Assembly (NCBI GenBank): GCA_040772665.1
Contig: JAXGXT010000002.1
Location: 310,001-374,000, forward strand
Length of the DNA stretch: 64,000 nucleotides
Origin: JAXGXT01 sp040772665
Lineage (GTDB): Bacteria; Bacillota; Clostridia; Lachnospirales; Anaerotignaceae
Reading direction: 5' to 3'
Positions 61,076 to 64,000 of the stretch are shown here, in pieces; position 1 is the stretch's first letter; every line of letters starts with the position of its first letter. The translations under genes and the position numbers were made by a program. The notes under the pieces are model-generated. The model was not told the DNA's origin. It searched no databases and saw only the letters and a list, made by a program, of their open reading frames with translations.

Positions 61076-61774
61076 ATGAGATTAAACAATTATATTAGCT
61101 CAACAGGGATATGTTCGAGGCGTGAAGCAGACAAGTTAATTGAACGAAAAAAGGTGCGGGTAAATGGCATAATTGCTGAATTAGGGTCTAGGGTGCAGGA
61201 GGAGGATAAGGTTTCAGTAGAGGGTAAAGTATTAAAGCAGAAAAGAAATTATGTATATATTGCCTTTAACAAACCAGCCGGGATTACTTGCACAACAGAA
61301 AGACATATTAAAGGAAATATTATTGATTTCATAAATTATTCAGAAAGAATTTTTCCTATTGGCAGGTTAGACAAGGATTCGGAAGGGCTAATTCTTCTAA
61401 CCAACGATGGGGGTATTGTAAATGAAATTTTAAGAGAAGAGAATAATCACCATAAGGATTATATTGTAACAGTGGATAAGCCAATTACCCCTCGTTTTGT
61501 TCAAGGAATGTCAAAGGGGGTTGAGATTTTTAATCCTGTTAAGAACTGCAATACAGTAACGAAAAAATGTAAAGTGGAAATGATAAATAAGAATACATTT
61601 AAAATCACTTTATCCCAAGGTTTAAATCGTCAAATCCGCAGGATGTGTTCACATTTTGGGTATGAGGTTGTAAAATTAAAGCGTATTAAAATTATGCATA
61701 TTGAACTGGGTGAGCTGCCGGTTGGGAAATGGAGATACTTAACAAAAGCGGAATTAAAACAAATGATGAAATAA
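61076..61774 (+). CDS. rluF: RsuA/RluF-type 23S rRNA pseudouridine synthase
   Basis: The 232-residue protein has an S4 domain (RLNNYISSTGICSRREADKLIERKKVRVNG, residues 2-31) and an RsuA-type catalytic domain with FNKPAGITCTTERH, the catalytic Asp in PIGRLDKDSEGLILLTNDG (near 100), LNRQIRRMCSHFGYEVVKLKRI and the final LGELPVGKWRYL. It fits RluF (23S U2604) best; RluB and RluE are less similar in the loops I can see. It has AAGGAGAC and lies between two broken genes. Confidence 0.85.
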   Translation: MRLNNYISSTGICSRREADKLIERKKVRVNGIIAELGSRVQEEDKVSVEGKVLKQKRNYVYIAFNKPAGITCTTERHIKGNIIDFINYSERIFPIGRLDKDSEGLILLTNDGGIVNEILREENNHHKDYIVTVDKPITPRFVQGMSKGVEIFNPVKNCNTVTKKCKVEMINKNTFKITLSQGLNRQIRRMCSHFGYEVVKLKRIKIMHIELGELPVGKWRYLTKAELKQMMK

Positions 61775-61780
61775 AGGTGA

Positions 61781-61822
61781 TGCCAACTAATTGCTTATTG
61801 TACTTAGTTGGCATATTTTTTA
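61781..61822 (+). terminator. intrinsic terminator of the rluF-like gene
   Basis: TGCCAACTAA (61781-61790) and TTAGTTGGCA (61804-61813) form a perfect 10-bp stem followed by TATTTTTT. Confidence 0.92.
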
Positions 61823-61859
61823 CCCTAAGCTGTTTCTGATATTAAAAAAGGCTGCAAAA

Positions 61860-61882
61860 TAATTATAACAAAATTATAATTA
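61860..61882. repeat. AT-only inverted repeat at the feoB break point
   Basis: TAATTATAA (61860-61868) and TTATAATTA (61874-61882) flank CAAAA. The repeat coincides with the point where the feoB homology ends, so the last codons of the truncated frame are read from it. Confidence 0.5.
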
Positions 61883-63197
61883 CCATGCACATAGTAAGTG
61901 CTTGCTTACCACAAGTGCAGCATTTTTTAAAATGCTTATCAAGGTTATAAGCAACCCTCGGAAGATATCCTAAGTCTTCAAGCAAAGTAAAAAGCGGAAA
62001 AAATATTGCCATGGGAGGAAGCATTACTGAAACAACCCATGCAAGCGTTCTGTAGACACCCAAAACAATAGCCCCATGAAGCCATTTAGGGGCATTAAAA
62101 AAAATAAACAGTGCTGTTAGCTTATCTTGAAAAGTAAAAAACAGTTTTGAAAGAAGCTGGGAAGGATAGTTTGCTCCTGATATTGTTAACCAAAAAATTA
62201 AGGCTAAAGTCATAAGCATTATAGGATATCCGCTTATTTTGTTTGTAAGTATTTTATCGATTTTTCTGTCTGTTTCATTATAATTGTTGTTTTCAAACAA
62301 AACTGTACCTTTGCAGATTTTCTCTACAGTTTTAACAATACCAAAAACAATCTTATCTTTTAAAACCTCGGAGTTTATTTTTTCTTTATTTAATATGAAA
62401 TTGATATTTTCAAGTGCAGATATAAGTTCTGTATTGGAAAACAAATTTTCACCAATATAATCTTTCAATTCTTTAATAAGAAGTTTATCATTTTCAATAA
62501 GTTTAAGGGCAAGCCATCTGAGGTTGATTTTCTTTTCTAAGTTTTCATCTGATTTTAAAATAGGCATTAACAAACTTATTGCTTCTTCTATAGGCTTATC
62601 ATAAGTAACTTTTATTTGTTTTTGTTTATTTTCATTTTCTGAAAAAACATCTAAAGATTCTTTAAGTTTATCTAATGTTTTCTTTTTTCTTGCCGTAACT
62701 CCTACAACAGGAACACCTAATTTTTTTGACAGCTCGTTTATATTTATTTTTATATTTTTCCGTTTTGCTTCATCCATAAGGTTTATGCATATCAAAACAT
62801 TGCTGGAAACTTCCATTATCTGAAGGGCAAGGTTTAGATTTCTTTCAAGGCATGTGGCATCGCAAACAACAACTATAACATCAGGCTCACCAAAACAGAT
62901 AAAGTTTCTCGCAACTTCTTCTTCCGCAGAATGTGCCATAAGCGAATATGTTCCGGGTATATCCACAAAAACGTAGGAGTTTTTTGATGTTGAACAATAC
63001 CCTTGAGCGCTTACCACTGTTTTTCCGGGCCAGTTGCCTGTATGTTGATTCATTCCTGTAAGATTATTAAAAACAGTGCTTTTGCCTACATTTGGATTTC
63101 CCGCTAAAGCTATAACTTTGTCATTTTCATTTTGCTTTTTTATAGAAAATTCGTAATTAACTGCTTTTATTCCAACGGAATTATTTGTTAGTCCCAT
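61863..63197 (-). pseudogene. feoB paralogue truncated after the first Gate half
   Basis: The 444-residue frame has an intact G domain (GNPNVGKST at 33-41, TGNWPGKTV, VDIPGTYSL, INLMDEAK) and the start of the transporter domain through LPRVAYNLDKHFKKCCTCGKQALTMCM. FeoB normally continues with a GFGCN-type motif and some 200 more residues with the second Gate. Here it runs into VIIILL and a stop. The truncated protein could not form a complete pore. ATG at 63197 follows GGAGG, and feoA is 21 bases upstream, so it is still in an operon. Confidence 0.8.
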
Positions 63198-63218
63198 TTT
63201 GTTCCTCCGTTTAAATTA

Positions 63219-63452
63219 TTATATATATACTAAAATATTTTTGCAGTCTTCAAAACGCAAAGCGATTACAGCACCTCTTATTAAAAAAGCTGTGGGATCT
63301 CCCGAAGGGCTTTTCCCTATGCATTCAATTTCTGTGTTTTCTACAAGCCCTATATCAAGCAGTCTTCTTCTTATACTTCCCATCGAAAGCAGCTGTTTCA
63401 CGGTTGCTTTTTCTCCTACATTAATTTCACTTAAGTTATAATATTTTTTCAT
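63219..63452 (-). CDS. feoA: FeoA domain protein of the second feo locus
   Basis: The 77-residue protein (from ATG at 63452) has MKKYYNLSEINVGEKATVKQLLSMGSIRRRLLDIGLVENTEIECIGKSPSGDPTAFLIRGAVIALRFEDCKNI, a standard FeoA domain. An ATG at 63461 is closer to GGGGATGG and is an alternative. It is divergent from the DtxR-family gene, with the truncated feoB following on the same strand. Confidence 0.88.
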   Translation of the reverse strand: MKKYYNLSEINVGEKATVKQLLSMGSIRRRLLDIGLVENTEIECIGKSPSGDPTAFLIRGAVIALRFEDCKNILVYI

Positions 63453-63476
63453 AAATACCATCCCCGTTTAATAAGT

Positions 63477-63492
63477 TTTAGTGTAAGGAAAC
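63477..63492. promoter_or_regulatory. MntR/DtxR-like box between feoA and the DtxR-family gene
   Basis: The sequence TTTAGTGTAAGGAAAC matches 12 of 16 positions of the Bacillus MntR site TTTGCCTTAAGGAAAC. A larger inverted repeat TAATAAGTTT-N10-AAACTTTATTA surrounds it. It lies in the divergent promoter region, where autoregulation by the adjacent regulator would be expected. Confidence 0.4.
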
Positions 63493-63566
63493 TTTATTAT
63501 GATGATAGTATATTTTATTTGTACAGCTTTTGTTACATCAATTTCAATGATAAGAGAGGTTTATGT

Positions 63567-64000
63567 ATGGAGGGAAAGAGGTATCACACCTTAAAAGGAT
63601 ATCAAATAAATGACAAAAACATTTTAACGTCGTCTATGGAAGATTATCTTGAAATGATTTTAAGAATGTTTAAAACAGCAGAAACCATAAGAATTACAGA
63701 TTTAGCAAAAAACTTAAATGTCAGACCTTCCTCTGCTTCTAAAATGGCAAATAACTTAATGGAATTGGGATTTATTGATTTTAAGAAATACGGAAGTATT
63801 ATTCTTACTGAAAAAGGCAAAGCCGCAGGGGAATATTTACTTTTTAGGCATAATGTTGTTCATGGTTTTTTATGTGTTTTAAATGAAACTGAAAATGAAA
63901 CAGAACAAACTGAAAAAATTGAACACTTCCTTAATAAAAAAACAATATATAATTTAAAAACCTTGACTGAAAAAATGAAATCAGAATGGTTTAAGGTTAA
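63567..64000 (+). CDS. DtxR/MntR-family metalloregulator, N-terminal part
   Basis: 144 complete codons are visible before the window ends. The N-terminal HTH (SMEDYLEMILRMFKTAETIRITDLAKNLNVRPSSASKMANNLMELGFIDFKKYGSIILTEKGKAAGEYLLFRHNVVHGFL) is typical of DtxR/MntR repressors. H and E residues of the metal site appear in HNVVHGFL and TEKIEHFLNKKT. ATG at 63567 follows GAGAGG; the ATG at 63563 is out of frame and stops early. It is divergent from feoA. The metal (Fe or Mn) cannot be told from this part. Confidence 0.85.
   Translation, partial: MEGKRYHTLKGYQINDKNILTSSMEDYLEMILRMFKTAETIRITDLAKNLNVRPSSASKMANNLMELGFIDFKKYGSIILTEKGKAAGEYLLFRHNVVHGFLCVLNETENETEQTEKIEHFLNKKTIYNLKTLTEKMKSEWFKV

Overview
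The window reads as the chromosome of an anaerobic, endospore-forming, low-GC Firmicute of the class Clostridia (GC looks like roughly one third by eye; not computed). The taxonomic call rests on spoIIGA-sigE, sepF, ylmH, the DUF881/small-basic-protein pair next to ftsZ, ylxM-ffh, a tyrosine T-box, class II aldolase, ferredoxin-dependent 2-oxoacid oxidation and FeoAB iron uptake. Nearly everything is core chromosome with tight gene packing, AGGAGG-type ribosome sites and recognisable sigma-A promoters. I see no prophage, CRISPR array, insertion sequence or rRNA.

Layout. 1-861 is the tail of a GT4 glycosyltransferase. 1337-4684 is an operon for a P-loop ATPase and a four-subunit 2-oxoacid (branched-chain type):ferredoxin oxidoreductase. 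4834-11141 is a division and envelope cluster (HlyD-like protein, yggS, sepF, yggT, ylmH, then aroB, lspA, rluD). 11158-19864 is smc-ftsY followed by the SRP and ribosome-maturation block (ylxM, ffh, rpsP, khpA, rimM, trmD). 19902-24340 is murA, ftsQ/divIB, DUF881, small basic protein and ftsZ. 24744-26369 is spoIIGA-sigE, the early mother-cell sporulation switch.

26462-36178 holds a zinc-ribbon gene, a large single-chain purL, a previously easy-to-miss 32-residue membrane peptide gene, gap, an iron-uptake operon feoA-feoA-feoB plus a Cys-rich FeoB partner, and fba. 36375-41663 holds a second lspA-like gene abutting a 6S RNA gene, a SpoIID/SLH lipoprotein, a YifB/ComM ATPase and a DedA protein. 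41720-47653 is mostly minus strand: lysR, DUF523, prfC, tyrS with its T-box leader, pepT. 48001-59913 holds a Cys-rich small protein, yerC, pcrA, ligA, folC with a 50-residue follower, a TPR protein, an rRNA methyltransferase, tgt, yajC and a leaderless amidase.

The right end (60000-64000) differs: a tRNA-Pro gene, a pnuC remnant lacking its 5' part, an rluF-like gene, an feoB lacking its 3' half, feoA and a divergent DtxR-family regulator gene cut by the window edge. Two broken genes flanking one intact gene beside a tRNA looks like a rearrangement scar.

The observations I would follow first are: two 22-bp dyads bracketing the ylxM promoter; a repeated GTTAG-N6-CTAAC dyad in front of feoA and feoB; the purL-gap membrane peptide; the structured ftsZ-spoIIGA intergenic region; and the tRNA-Pro-proximal scar. 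I did not find a clearly new multi-gene system.
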